Assembly: GCA_910587505.1 (NCBI GenBank)
Contig: CAJULD010000013.1
Span: 1-64,000, forward strand
Direction of reading: 5' to 3'
From: an uncultured Oscillospiraceae bacterium
GTDB lineage: Bacteria > Bacillota > Clostridia > Oscillospirales > Oscillospiraceae
DNA: 64,000 bases
A model generated the notes under the pieces. It saw only the letters and a list, made by a program, of their open reading frames with translations, was not told the origin of the DNA and searched no databases. This document shows positions 33,980 to 42,386 of this stretch, piece after piece (position 1 is the first letter of the stretch; each line of letters opens with the position of its first letter). The position numbers were made by a program, and so were the translations under genes.

Positions 33980-34472
33980 GGTCCGCCCGCTCCTTTCCTC
34001 CGTCCCGCACGCTGGTCAGGAATTCATCCCGCCAGAAGGTGGCTCCCACGGAGTTGGGCCGGATGGTCACCGCCGAGATCCGGGGGGAGCGGACGTAAAT
34101 ATCCATCTGGTCAAAGACCTCCTCATAGCGGACGTCGCTGCTGCGGGTGATGACGTAGGCCGTCCGCCGCAGCTCCTCCCCGTACTCCAGCAGGAAGCTC
34201 CTGACCGGCGCGGAGCACCGCCCCGCCCATACCGGGGTGCCGACAATCACCAGATCGTACACGTCCAGCGGGAAGGCGGTTTTGAGGGGCTTCACCGGCG
34301 GGACCCGGCGCGCCATGGCCTGCATCCCGCTGCGGAGCCAGCCGCCCAGGCCGCTGCGGTCCACGCCGTCATCCAGCTTCACCAGCTCGCATTTCAGCTC
34401 GGAGGCGATCTCCTTCATCAGCTTTTCCGTCGCACCGGTGCGGCTGTAGTAAACGCAAAGTGTATAGGGCAT
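33969..34472 (-). CDS. Flavodoxin-like protein
   Basis: 167 aa. FMN-loop YYSRTGATEKLMKEIA near residues 9-24, then DLVIVGTPVWAGRCSAPVR, both flavodoxin-fold signatures. Probably an FMN-dependent redox protein. ATG with AAGGAG upstream; overlaps prfA by 11 bp. Confidence 0.82.
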   Translation of the reverse strand: MPYTLCVYYSRTGATEKLMKEIASELKCELVKLDDGVDRSGLGGWLRSGMQAMARRVPPVKPLKTAFPLDVYDLVIVGTPVWAGRCSAPVRSFLLEYGEELRRTAYVITRSSDVRYEEVFDQMDIYVRSPRISAVTIRPNSVGATFWRDEFLTSVRDGGKERADHAG

Positions 34473-34488
34473 GTTCTCTCTCTCCTTC

Positions 34489-35253
34489 CTACCGGAACAG
34501 GACGGCCTCCGCCATAGCGAAGGCTTCCCGGATATAGTAGTTCACCGTCAGAGGCCAGTAATACGAGGGAAGTCTCGCCGCCACGGGGACCACGTCCGCC
34601 ACAGGACCGGACTGCCCGCCCAGATAGACCGCCCGGCACATGTGGTAATCGCTGGTGCAGAAGGCGACGGGGGCCCTGGTGTCAATCCCCCGCTCCGCCA
34701 GCAGGCGCATGGAAAAGCGCACGTTTTCCGCCGTATCCACCGCCTCTTCCTCCAGCCAGACCCGTCCCGGGTCCACGCCCCGCGCGATCAGCCAGTCCGC
34801 CATACATCTTGCCTCGCTGACGTCCTCCCCCCGTCCCTGGGCCCCGGAGACGACCACGGGCATGTCCGGCCTGTCCCGGAGATAGGCCAGCGCAGCCTCC
34901 AGCCGGGAGCTGAGCGTCAGGGACGGCTCCTGTCCGTTCACCCCCGCGCCAAAGACCACCAGCGCCGCCGCAGGCGCGTTCTCCGTCCGCGCGCAGGAAA
35001 TCACCCGGACCTCCAGCACGGCGAAAAACGCGAATCCTGCCGCCAGCAGACCCAGGAAGATCCTCCGCAGCCACCGCGCCCAGGAATGCTTTTCTCCCCA
35101 CCGGGTCAGCAGCGCGAAGAGGACCAGGGCCGCCGCGGCGCAGCAGAGCAGAAATCCCGTGAACCGCACGGAGGTATACACAAACCGCATCAGCAGCCCT
35201 GAAACCAGGCTGAACGCCGCCAGCGGATAACAGATTTTTTCGGCCTTTTTCAC
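34489..35253 (-). CDS. YdcF/ElyC family membrane protein (DUF218)
   Basis: 254 aa. Three hydrophobic segments in residues 1-80, then a DUF218 domain: ALVVFGAGVNGQEPSLTLSSRLEAAL, MPVVVSGAQGRGEDVSEA, and CTSDYHMCRA. ElyC homologues act in envelope metabolism; the precise reaction is unsettled. GTG start overlaps the ABC-F stop (GTGA). Confidence 0.85.
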   Translation of the reverse strand: MKKAEKICYPLAAFSLVSGLLMRFVYTSVRFTGFLLCCAAAALVLFALLTRWGEKHSWARWLRRIFLGLLAAGFAFFAVLEVRVISCARTENAPAAALVVFGAGVNGQEPSLTLSSRLEAALAYLRDRPDMPVVVSGAQGRGEDVSEARCMADWLIARGVDPGRVWLEEEAVDTAENVRFSMRLLAERGIDTRAPVAFCTSDYHMCRAVYLGGQSGPVADVVPVAARLPSYYWPLTVNYYIREAFAMAEAVLFR

Positions 35254-37145
35254 GCTTCGGCTTCCTCCGCCAGCTTCTCCCAGCGATCCATCAGCTCCAG
35301 GAGCTTCCCGTCCAGCTCTTCCTTCCTGGCGTAGGCTTCGCTGTATTTTTCGTAATCGCAGGCGCTCCGCTCCATTTCCGCCTCCGCCGCCCTGATTTCC
35401 GCCTCCAGCTTCTCCATGTCCCTCTCGCAGATCGTCAGCTGCTTCCGGGCGTTCTGCTGGGCACGATTGCCCTTCGGGACGGGCCGGTCCTCCTTCTTCT
35501 CCTGCTTTGGCTGGGCCTGGGCCAGCTGCTTTTCCCGCGCCCTGATCTCCTTATAGCGGGGGAAGGACACGGGATAGTCGGTGATGACGCTGTTTTCCAG
35601 CTCCCAGATCCGGGTAGCGAAGCGGTTGATGAAGTACCGGTCGTGGCTGACGAACAGCAGCGCCCCCTCGTAGGCCTCCACCGCCTCCTCGATCCACTCC
35701 CGGCTGGCGATGTCCAGGTGGTTGGTGGGCTCGTCCAGAATCAGCAGATTGATCTCCTCGTCCATCAGCATACACAGCCGCAGGCGGCTCTGCTCGCCGC
35801 CGGAGAGGACGGACACGGGTTTGAACACGTCCTCCCCCCGGAAATTGAAGGCCCCCAGCCGGTCCCGGGCGGCCTGAGTGGTGATGCCGTGTTTGGCGTA
35901 GAGCATGGTGTCCACCAGACTGCGCTCGGGGTGGTCGAAGCGGATGATCTGAGGCAGATAAGCCGTCCGCACGGAGGGGCCGAAGCGCACCCGGCCGCCG
36001 TCGGGCTGCTCCTCCCCCATAAGGATCTTCAGCAGCGTGGACTTGCCGGTGCCGTTGTCCCCGATGAGGGCGATGCGCTCACCGCCCTCCACCAGAAGGT
36101 CCATGCCGTGAAACAGGCGGCGGTCTCCGAAGGATTTCTCAAGGTCCCTGATGTGCATCACCTCGTCGCCGGAGAACTCCCGTTCGCCAAAGCGCTGGGT
36201 CATTGCTCTGGCCCTGGTGGGCTTTTCCGTCTGGCGGATGCGCTCGATGCGCCGCTCCATGGAGAATGCCCGCTTATGGAGTTTGTCGGCCCCCATGAAA
36301 GCCCAGAGATGGAGCTTGTCGGCAGCCTCCTGGAGCTGTTTGATCCTGGCCTGCTCCTTCTCGTACTGTCTGAGCTTCTCCTGATAGCGGCGCTCTTTCT
36401 CAATGGCGTAAAAGGTATAGTTGCCGGGGTAAAACTCCGCCCTGCCGTCCAGGACCTCGATGACGCGGCTGACGGTGCGGTCCAGGAAGTAGCGGTCGTG
36501 GCTGATGACCACCACGGTCCCCTTGAAGCGGCGGACGTAGTCCTCCAGCCACTCCACCGCGTGGAGGTCCAGATGGTTGGTGGGCTCATCCAGCAGGAGA
36601 ATATCCGTATCCTCCAGGATCAGACGGCCCAGATTCACTCTGGTTTTCTCCCCGCCGGAGAGGCTGTCAAACAGCTGCGAGCGCATTTCCGGGGAAATGG
36701 AGAGACCGTTTGCCACCTTGCTGACGGCGGTGTCCGTGTCATAGCCCCCGATGCCCTCAAATTTGGCGGACAGCTCTCCGTAGCGGCGAAGGGTCTGCCC
36801 GCTGCCGTCCCCCGCCGCCATGGCGGCGGCCAGCGCCTCCATTTCCTCCGAGAGCTTCTGATGCCGGGCAAAGGCGGTGTGGAGCACATCGTCCACCGTA
36901 AAGCCTGCGGGATAGACGGGAATCTGGGAAATCAGACCCACCCGGCTGTTTCTGGCGATGACCACGCTGCCCTCGTCGGCCTCCAGCTCCCCGGTGAGGA
37001 TTTTAAAGAGGGTGGATTTCCCCGCGCCGTTCCGGCCCAGAAGCCCGACCCGCTCGCCGGTCTCTATCTGGAAGGTAAGGCCGTCCAATACATTTTTCCC
37101 GATTTCAAAGGATTTTTTCAATCCGTTTACACTGATTTCTATCAT
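35250..37145 (-). CDS. ABC-F family ATPase
   Basis: 631 aa. Two ABC domains without membrane segments: Walker A GLLGRNGAGKSTL and GDNGTGKSTL, signatures SGGEKTRV and SGGEQSRL, Walker B LLLDEPTNHLD and LILDEPTNHLD. A ~90-residue helical linker lies between, and the C-terminus is a coiled coil. ABC-F proteins act at the ribosome; a housekeeping (Uup/YdiF-like) role is more likely than antibiotic resistance given the length and coiled-coil tail. Confidence 0.93.
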   Translation of the reverse strand: MIEISVNGLKKSFEIGKNVLDGLTFQIETGERVGLLGRNGAGKSTLFKILTGELEADEGSVVIARNSRVGLISQIPVYPAGFTVDDVLHTAFARHQKLSEEMEALAAAMAAGDGSGQTLRRYGELSAKFEGIGGYDTDTAVSKVANGLSISPEMRSQLFDSLSGGEKTRVNLGRLILEDTDILLLDEPTNHLDLHAVEWLEDYVRRFKGTVVVISHDRYFLDRTVSRVIEVLDGRAEFYPGNYTFYAIEKERRYQEKLRQYEKEQARIKQLQEAADKLHLWAFMGADKLHKRAFSMERRIERIRQTEKPTRARAMTQRFGEREFSGDEVMHIRDLEKSFGDRRLFHGMDLLVEGGERIALIGDNGTGKSTLLKILMGEEQPDGGRVRFGPSVRTAYLPQIIRFDHPERSLVDTMLYAKHGITTQAARDRLGAFNFRGEDVFKPVSVLSGGEQSRLRLCMLMDEEINLLILDEPTNHLDIASREWIEEAVEAYEGALLFVSHDRYFINRFATRIWELENSVITDYPVSFPRYKEIRAREKQLAQAQPKQEKKEDRPVPKGNRAQQNARKQLTICERDMEKLEAEIRAAEAEMERSACDYEKYSEAYARKEELDGKLLELMDRWEKLAEEAEA

Positions 37146-37305
37146 TTTCCTACCTGTTGTCTTTGCCGCCCTGGCGGGGCGGCGAGGATATTAACCGGAC
37201 TGCGGCGATATGCGCCGCTCCGTTTTTTCTTCTGCTTTGCCCCTGTGGGGCGGAGCCCCCGGAAGCTGCGGAAAGAGACGCGGCCGCCGCCCGCAGGGCG
37301 GCAGA
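37146..37305. other. Intergenic region with two hairpins
   Basis: No gene. GCGGCG-ATATG-CGCCGC (37202-37218) is followed on the plus strand by TCCGTTTTTT, so it looks like a terminator facing the opposite way to the flanking genes. GCCGCCC/GGGCGGC (about 37169-37185) is a second hairpin downstream of murF. Confidence 0.45.
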
Positions 37306-38682
37306 TCAGAAGGGATACTCCCGGAGAAAATCCGCCATCAGATCGAACCGCCCGAAGAAATGGGAGGCCTTCAGCAGCAGCGCGTCGCCTGGGGCGAAAA
37401 GAGCCAGCAGGTCCTTCTTCGCCGCTTCCCGGTCCGGGTACCAGCGCACCTCCCGGCAGCCTGCCGCCCGGGCGGCGGGAATCATATGTTCCCTGCTCCG
37501 GGGCCCCACCGCCAGGAGCACTTCAATTCCGGCCTCCCCCACGGCGCGGCCCACCGCCTCGTGTCCGGGGGCCTCCGCGCTCCCCAGCTCCGTCATGTCT
37601 CCCAGCATGGCGATCCGTTTTCCGCCCCTGTGCCGGGACAGAATCCCGACGTCCGCCTGAACGGACCGGGGATTGGCGTTATAGCTGTCGTTAATCATGA
37701 TCCGTCCGCCGGGCAGGCGCTCGACGCGGAGGCGGTTGTCCGCCGGGGCATAGGAGGCCACGCCCCGGACGATTTCCTCCTTTGTCAGACCCAGACGCTC
37801 GGCGGCGGCAACCGCCAGCGCCGCCAGCCCCGCCATATGCACGCCGGGCGCGGGGATGGACAGCGGGTAGCTGTCCCGCGGCGTGACGACAGTGCAGTCC
37901 ACCCCCTCCAGTCCCCGGTCCTCCAGCGACGCGATCATGACGCCGCACTCCGGCGAGCGGCCGCAGCGGACCGTCTCACAGTCCGGGCGCAGCGTATTCA
38001 AAAGGGGGTCGTCCCCGTTGAGCACCGCCAGACCGCCGGGCCGGAGATTTTCCAGAATCTCCGCCTTGGCCCGCAGAATATCCTCCCGGCTGCCGAAATG
38101 GGAAAGATGCACATCGTCGATGATGGTGATGACCGCCACGTCCGGCCGGATGGCCTGCCCCAGATAGCGGATCTGTCCAAATTCATCCATGCCGGTTTCA
38201 ATTACCGCCGCCTGATGGTCCGGCGACAGGGACAGCAGCGTCAGCGGCGCGCCAATGTCGCCGTTGAGGTTTCCCGGCGTCTTCAGCGTATGGTACCGCC
38301 GGGAGAGGATGCCGGAGAGCAGCTCCTTGTACGTCGTCTTTCCCATGCTGCCGGTGATCTGGACCACGGGAATGTCGAACCGGTTCCGGTACCAAGCGGC
38401 AAGATCCCTCAGAGCCCGTCTGGTATCCTCCACCAGAATATAAACCCTGTCGTCCCGGACCCGGCTGGGCAGCCGGTCGCAGAAACACCCCGCCGCTCCC
38501 CGGTCCAGCGCCATATCAATATAATCATGCCCGTCGAAGCGCTCTCCCCTCAGGGGAACGAACCACGCCCCCTCCGGAATGTTCCGGCTGTCGGTGGAGA
38601 TTTCGGCGACCGTAACATGCCCGTCACCGAACAGGACCCCCTGTACGGCCTCACAGATCAGGGCGGTTGATGTAGGGATCAT
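37306..38682 (-). CDS. murF: UDP-N-acetylmuramoyl-tripeptide--D-Ala-D-Ala ligase
   Basis: 458 aa. ATP-binding ITGSMGKTTYKELLSGIL near residue 105, GNLNGDIGAPLTLL, MGMDEFGQI-type region, and INDSYNANPRSVQ. Adds D-Ala-D-Ala to the cell-wall precursor. ATG with GGGAGG; it overlaps the ParB-like stop (ATGA). Confidence 0.95.
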   Translation of the reverse strand: MIPTSTALICEAVQGVLFGDGHVTVAEISTDSRNIPEGAWFVPLRGERFDGHDYIDMALDRGAAGCFCDRLPSRVRDDRVYILVEDTRRALRDLAAWYRNRFDIPVVQITGSMGKTTYKELLSGILSRRYHTLKTPGNLNGDIGAPLTLLSLSPDHQAAVIETGMDEFGQIRYLGQAIRPDVAVITIIDDVHLSHFGSREDILRAKAEILENLRPGGLAVLNGDDPLLNTLRPDCETVRCGRSPECGVMIASLEDRGLEGVDCTVVTPRDSYPLSIPAPGVHMAGLAALAVAAAERLGLTKEEIVRGVASYAPADNRLRVERLPGGRIMINDSYNANPRSVQADVGILSRHRGGKRIAMLGDMTELGSAEAPGHEAVGRAVGEAGIEVLLAVGPRSREHMIPAARAAGCREVRWYPDREAAKKDLLALFAPGDALLLKASHFFGRFDLMADFLREYPF

Positions 38683-39326
38683 TGGCTTCTCCTCCCGTCC
38701 CCGGCCCCCTGCCGGGCCGCAAAGTAAGCGCTGCACCAGTCGTGCCATTTTTCCTTCTGCTCCTGAGGACTGTAAAGGGGCATATCGCCGACATGGGAGA
38801 CGCCACGCCTTCTGGCCTCCTTTGCAAATTCCTCCATGACGGCCCGCTCGGAGGGCAGAGAAGGATCAAACACCATCGCCGTGCGGATGCCCCGCCGCCG
38901 CGCCTCATAAAGCCGGGTGTGGCCGTCCAGCACGCACAGCGTGCCGTCCGCCAGCGCCATGACGGGGATCACCACGTCGGCGGCGGTATGGAGGAAACGC
39001 CCCACCGCCCGGCACTTCTCCCGGTCCACGGAAAACTGGGTGGGCTGGAGGCTGTCGATCTCCGCCTCCCGGCGCTCCACCGGCGGCAGCTCCAGCAGGC
39101 GGTTGCCTGCTCCGTCATAAAATGTGGTGATATGCTCCGCGTAGAAGCGGAAATGTTCCACCACTTCCGCCAGCGCTTCCGGCCGGGCCCCGTCGATCAC
39201 GGCCTCGTGGTCCGAGATCACCCGGAAGGACCAGGGCTGGCCGTCCACCAGGAAGGCGCCGTGCTGGCAGAGCACTTCCTCTGAAAAGCGGGGATCGGTA
39301 TAGCCGTCAATTCGTTGGATTTCCAT
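38679..39326 (-). CDS. ParB/Srx-domain protein
   Basis: 215 aa. The central part (residues ~85-145) has the ParB-nuclease-like pattern: PTQFSVDREKCRAV, DVVIPVMALADGTLCVLDGHTRLYEARRRGI. No helix-turn-helix follows, so it is not a chromosome-partition ParB. Likely a small enzyme or regulator with a ParB/sulfiredoxin fold. ATG at 39326 after GGAGAG. Coupled to murF. Confidence 0.7.
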   Translation of the reverse strand: MEIQRIDGYTDPRFSEEVLCQHGAFLVDGQPWSFRVISDHEAVIDGARPEALAEVVEHFRFYAEHITTFYDGAGNRLLELPPVERREAEIDSLQPTQFSVDREKCRAVGRFLHTAADVVIPVMALADGTLCVLDGHTRLYEARRRGIRTAMVFDPSLPSERAVMEEFAKEARRRGVSHVGDMPLYSPQEQKEKWHDWCSAYFAARQGAGDGRRSQ

Positions 39327-39772
39327 CGTCTTCGCTCTCCTGCTGCAAACATACATATGGGATACAGTATATCATATGCGGTTGGGAAATACAACCAGGG
39401 ATTTTTTACTCCCTTTTAAGGAAAGTGTTGCTGGTATATAACTTCGGCGGTTTCTACAAAAGCATATTGATATAACAGAAAATTATTTGAGATTGTTTGT
39501 TAAAAATCTGTCTATCCGGAAATTGTGCGAAGGATACGGCAGGGATTTGATGTTTGCCTTTTGAGAATTACAGTTCAATAAATTACCATTGCTCGGACAG
39601 TTGTCCATCAACAGGGGATTGCTCACATTAAATATTTTGACGTGCGGTTTGACGAAGCGGCTTTCGGCGACCCCAATCTGAAAAGGGATTTTTTATCGTT
39701 GATCTGCCCTCTTGTTTTCACCTGTCAGGTGTGCTATGATAATGAAAATATGCAGTCGCCGAGGTCTGTGCC
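39327..39772. other. AT-rich island upstream of queH
   Basis: Bases ~39345-39720 are far richer in A/T than the surroundings. No intact gene. In one plus frame, 39627-39705 reads HIKYFDVRFDEAAFGDP..., which looks protein-like but lacks a normal start or end, so it may be a gene remnant. The queH promoter lies at the right end. Confidence 0.5.
39712..39740 (+). promoter_or_regulatory. queH promoter with spacer palindrome
   Basis: TTGTTT (39712-39717) and TATGAT (39735-39740), 17 bp apart. The spacer contains CACCTG-T-CAGGTG, a perfect 6-bp inverted repeat between the two elements that could be an operator. Confidence 0.6.
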
Positions 39773-40333
39773 ATGGAACGTCTTCTCCTTCACACCTGCT
39801 GCGCCCCATGCAGCGTCTATTGCGTGGACGCCCTCCGCAGCGAGGGCATCGAGCCCGTAAGCTTCTGGTATAATCCCAACATCCACCCCTATCAGGAATA
39901 CAGAGCCCGCCGGGACACGCTGGTTGACTACGCCGCCTCCATCCGTCTGGAACTGACAGTCCACGACGATTACGGCCTGCGGGACTTCGTCCGGGCGGTA
40001 GCGGCGGACATCGACCGCCGGTGCGTTCACTGCTACGCCTGCCGTCTGGAGGAAACAGCGCGGTACGCCGCCGAAAACGGTTTCAGCCACTTCTCCACCA
40101 CCCTGCTGGTCAGCCCCTATCAGGACCACGGGGGCATCTGCCGCGCAGCGGAGGCCGCGGCGGAACAGTACGGCGTGGCGTTTATGTACCGGGACTTCCG
40201 CCCCGGCCTCCGCCAGGGCCAGGCCAGAGCCAGGGAGTCAGGCCTCTACATGCAGAAATACTGCGGGTGCGTGTTCTCCGAGGAGGAGCGGTACGCCCGT
40301 CAGATTCAGCGGGATAAAGAGCGGTATGGCTGA
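39773..40333 (+). CDS. queH: Epoxyqueuosine reductase QueH
   Basis: 186 aa, DUF208/QueH family. Paired cysteines HTCCAPCSVYC at the N-terminus, RCVHCYACRLEETA in the middle, and the terminal YMQKYCGCVFSEEER. Reduces epoxyqueuosine to queuosine in tRNA, the non-homologous replacement of QueG. ATG after GAGG. Single gene between its own promoter and terminator. Confidence 0.93.
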   Translation: MERLLLHTCCAPCSVYCVDALRSEGIEPVSFWYNPNIHPYQEYRARRDTLVDYAASIRLELTVHDDYGLRDFVRAVAADIDRRCVHCYACRLEETARYAAENGFSHFSTTLLVSPYQDHGGICRAAEAAAEQYGVAFMYRDFRPGLRQGQARARESGLYMQKYCGCVFSEEERYARQIQRDKERYG

Positions 40334-40338
40334 CCGGG

Positions 40339-40377
40339 GAAGCGGCGGCACGGAAAACCGATCCGTGCCGCCGCTTC
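40339..40377 (+). terminator. queH terminator
   Basis: GAAGCGGCGGCACGGA/TCCGTGCCGCCGCTTC, a perfect 16-bp stem with a 7-nt loop, followed by TGTG. No strong U tract. Confidence 0.7.
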
Positions 40378-40383
40378 TGTGTG

Positions 40384-40466
40384 TCAGGAACCTGGATTTA
40401 CAGCCGGGGGATGGCGGGAAAGAGACCGGCCAGACGGCGTTCAACGGTTGTGGATCCAGGTTCTGA
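40384..40466. repeat. MITE-like repeat, short complete copy
   Basis: TCAGGAACCTGGATTTACAG at the left and TGTGGATCCAGGTTCTGA at the right form terminal inverted repeats. The core ATGGCGGGAAAGAGACCGGC then GACGGCGTTCAACGG is the reverse complement of the inner block in 2831-2894. About 83 bp. Confidence 0.8.
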
Positions 40467-40475
40467 GAAAACGGA

Positions 40476-40709
40476 TTATACCTCGCTGAAAATATACCGG
40501 TGCTTTCTCCCGCCCTCCAGAAGGGCCTCGATGACGGGGCTCCCCTCATACTCGGTGGTCAGAAATTCCACCGACCGCTCCCGACGGTACTGGTCCTGCA
40601 CGTACATGGCCGGACTCTCCAGCTTCAGCTCCATGATCTCCCTGCGGTCGGGAAGCATGTTGCCGGTGCAGGGGATATATTCTTCTTTGATAACTTCGTA
40701 GGTTTTCAT
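40476..40709 (-). CDS. Small conserved-looking protein of unknown function
   Basis: 77 aa: MKTYEVIKEEYIPCTGNMLP, then a charged stretch and the end GGRKHRYIFSEV. No signal or membrane segment and no family recognised. ATG with AAAGGA ten bases upstream and codon use like real genes here. Divergent from the aminotransferase operon, with its own upstream region. Confidence 0.6.
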   Translation of the reverse strand: MKTYEVIKEEYIPCTGNMLPDRREIMELKLESPAMYVQDQYRRERSVEFLTTEYEGSPVIEALLEGGRKHRYIFSEV

Positions 40710-40814
40710 GCTGCATTCCTTTCTTCGCCCGGACAGGACGTGTCTCCTTAGGTTGCACAATAAAACAGGATAATATACTTTTCCTGAAAAAAATGGTTGA
40801 TTCTTTCCCATCCC

Positions 40815-40872
40815 TTGACAATCCCGCCCGGCAGATGCTATACTGAACGCAAGACGTGAACGAAAATTCACG
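40815..40872 (+). promoter_or_regulatory. Promoter and candidate TetR operator of the aminotransferase operon
   Basis: TTGACA (40815-40820) and TATACT (40839-40844), 18 bp apart, near consensus. Just downstream, CGTGAA-CGAAAA-TTCACG (40855-40872) is an inverted repeat over the expected transcription start. The TetR gene inside the operon is the obvious candidate to bind it. Confidence 0.7.
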
Positions 40873-40895
40873 AACATCTGACAGGAGGCTTTCCG

Positions 40896-42386
40896 ATGGC
40901 ATACAACGGTTTTGCGATTGACCGGTATCTGGATGCACAGGCGGTCACGGCGCAGCTGGACGAGCTGATGACCAAGCCCGTCTGGTCCATCCGGCGGGAC
41001 AGGCTGGCGGACTATGTGGAGAACTACTTCAACGCGAAATGTCCGAAGTCCAGAGAGATGATCTCTCAGGCGAAAAAGGTTATCCCCGGCGGCGTGCAGC
41101 ACAATCTGGCCTTCAACTATCCCTTCCCCATCGTTGTCACCAGGGCGGAGGGCGCCAGGCTCCAGGACCTGGACGGCAACTGGTACTATGACCTGCTTCA
41201 GACAGGGGGGCCCACCATTCTGGGCAGCAACGTCCCGGCGGTGCGGGAGCCGGTCATCGAGCTGCTGAACACCTGCGGACCGTCTACGGGGCTGTTCCAT
41301 GAATTCGAGTACATGCTGGCAAAAAAAATCTCCGATCTGGTGCCCTCGGTGGAGATGTTCCGGATGCTGGGCTCCGGTACGGAGGCCGCCATGTGCGCCG
41401 CCCGGATCGCCCGGCTGAAAACGGGAAACAAGAACATCCTGAAAATGGGCGGAGCCTACCACGGCTGGTCGGATCAGCTGGCCTACGGCATGCGCGTGCC
41501 CGGCACCAGGGGCCTCATGTCCAAGGGCGTGCCCGGCTTTGTGTTCAAGCACACTGACGAATTCTTTCCGGGCGACCTGGAGGATCTGGAGCGGAAGCTG
41601 CGGGCCAACCGTCGAAACGGCGGTACGGCGGCAGTTTACCTGGAACCCATCGGCCCGGAGAGCGGCACCCGTCCCGTCAGCCGGGAATTCGTGCGGGGCG
41701 CTGCCAGGCTGGCGCGGCAGTACGGGGCGCTGCTGATCTTCGACGAGGTAGTCACCGGGTTCCGCATCGGCCTGAGCGGCGCGCAGGGTTTCTTCGGCGT
41801 GGACCCGGACCTCACCGTATTCGGCAAGATCATCGCGGGGGGCTATCCCGGCGCGGGCGGCGTCGGCGGCCACGCCGACTGCATGGCCCACCTGGGGGCG
41901 GGGCTGGACAGCTCCGGAAAAAAGGCCGCCAGGGCCCTGTGCGGCGGCACCATGGCGGCCACGCCCCTGTCCTGCGCCGCCGGGTATTACGCGCTGTGCG
42001 AGATCGAGCGGACCAACGCCTGCGAGACAGCAGGCCGCATGGGCGACCGGCTGACCCGTGGGCTTCAGGAGATCATCCGCAGGCGCGGCCTGCCCTTTGT
42101 GGCCTTCAATCAGGGCTCCATCTGCCATCTGGACAACGCGGGCACCATGCACTTCGCCATCGACTGGAAGAAGCCCTGGACCATCCCCGGCATTCTCCGG
42201 CAGACCGACGTGCGCAAAAAGGAGATGGAGCACATGGGCGCGGCCTACACGGCGGAGGGCATCGTCACCCTCGCCGGTTCCAGACTGTACACCAGCGCCG
42301 CATATACCGAAGAAATGATCGACGACGTGCTCTCCCGGTTTGACCGGGTGCTGTCCAACTGCGCCCCTCTGGAGGACCCGGCATGA
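40896..42386 (+). CDS. Class III aminotransferase (glutamate-1-semialdehyde aminomutase-like)
   Basis: 496 aa, PLP enzyme of the GSA-aminomutase branch of class III. MFRMLGSGTEAAMCAARIAR, KMGGAYHGW, LLIFDEVVTGFRIG and the PLP lysine in DLTVFGKIIAGGYPG. It is longer than HemL (~430 aa) and sits with an aldolase and sugar kinase, so it more likely acts on an amino sugar or amino-aldehyde than in haem synthesis. ATG with AGGAGG; stop overlaps the next start (ATGA). Confidence 0.85.
   Translation: MAYNGFAIDRYLDAQAVTAQLDELMTKPVWSIRRDRLADYVENYFNAKCPKSREMISQAKKVIPGGVQHNLAFNYPFPIVVTRAEGARLQDLDGNWYYDLLQTGGPTILGSNVPAVREPVIELLNTCGPSTGLFHEFEYMLAKKISDLVPSVEMFRMLGSGTEAAMCAARIARLKTGNKNILKMGGAYHGWSDQLAYGMRVPGTRGLMSKGVPGFVFKHTDEFFPGDLEDLERKLRANRRNGGTAAVYLEPIGPESGTRPVSREFVRGAARLARQYGALLIFDEVVTGFRIGLSGAQGFFGVDPDLTVFGKIIAGGYPGAGGVGGHADCMAHLGAGLDSSGKKAARALCGGTMAATPLSCAAGYYALCEIERTNACETAGRMGDRLTRGLQEIIRRRGLPFVAFNQGSICHLDNAGTMHFAIDWKKPWTIPGILRQTDVRKKEMEHMGAAYTAEGIVTLAGSRLYTSAAYTEEMIDDVLSRFDRVLSNCAPLEDPA

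Noticed and set aside
35643..37694. Long plus-strand frame opposite the ABC-F gene
   Set aside because: Antisense shadow; the minus strand has both Walker motifs.
40710..42233. Long minus-strand frame opposite the aminotransferase, continuous with the 77-aa gene
   Set aside because: Only the last 77 codons have a ribosome site and gene-like composition; the rest is antisense to a class III aminotransferase.
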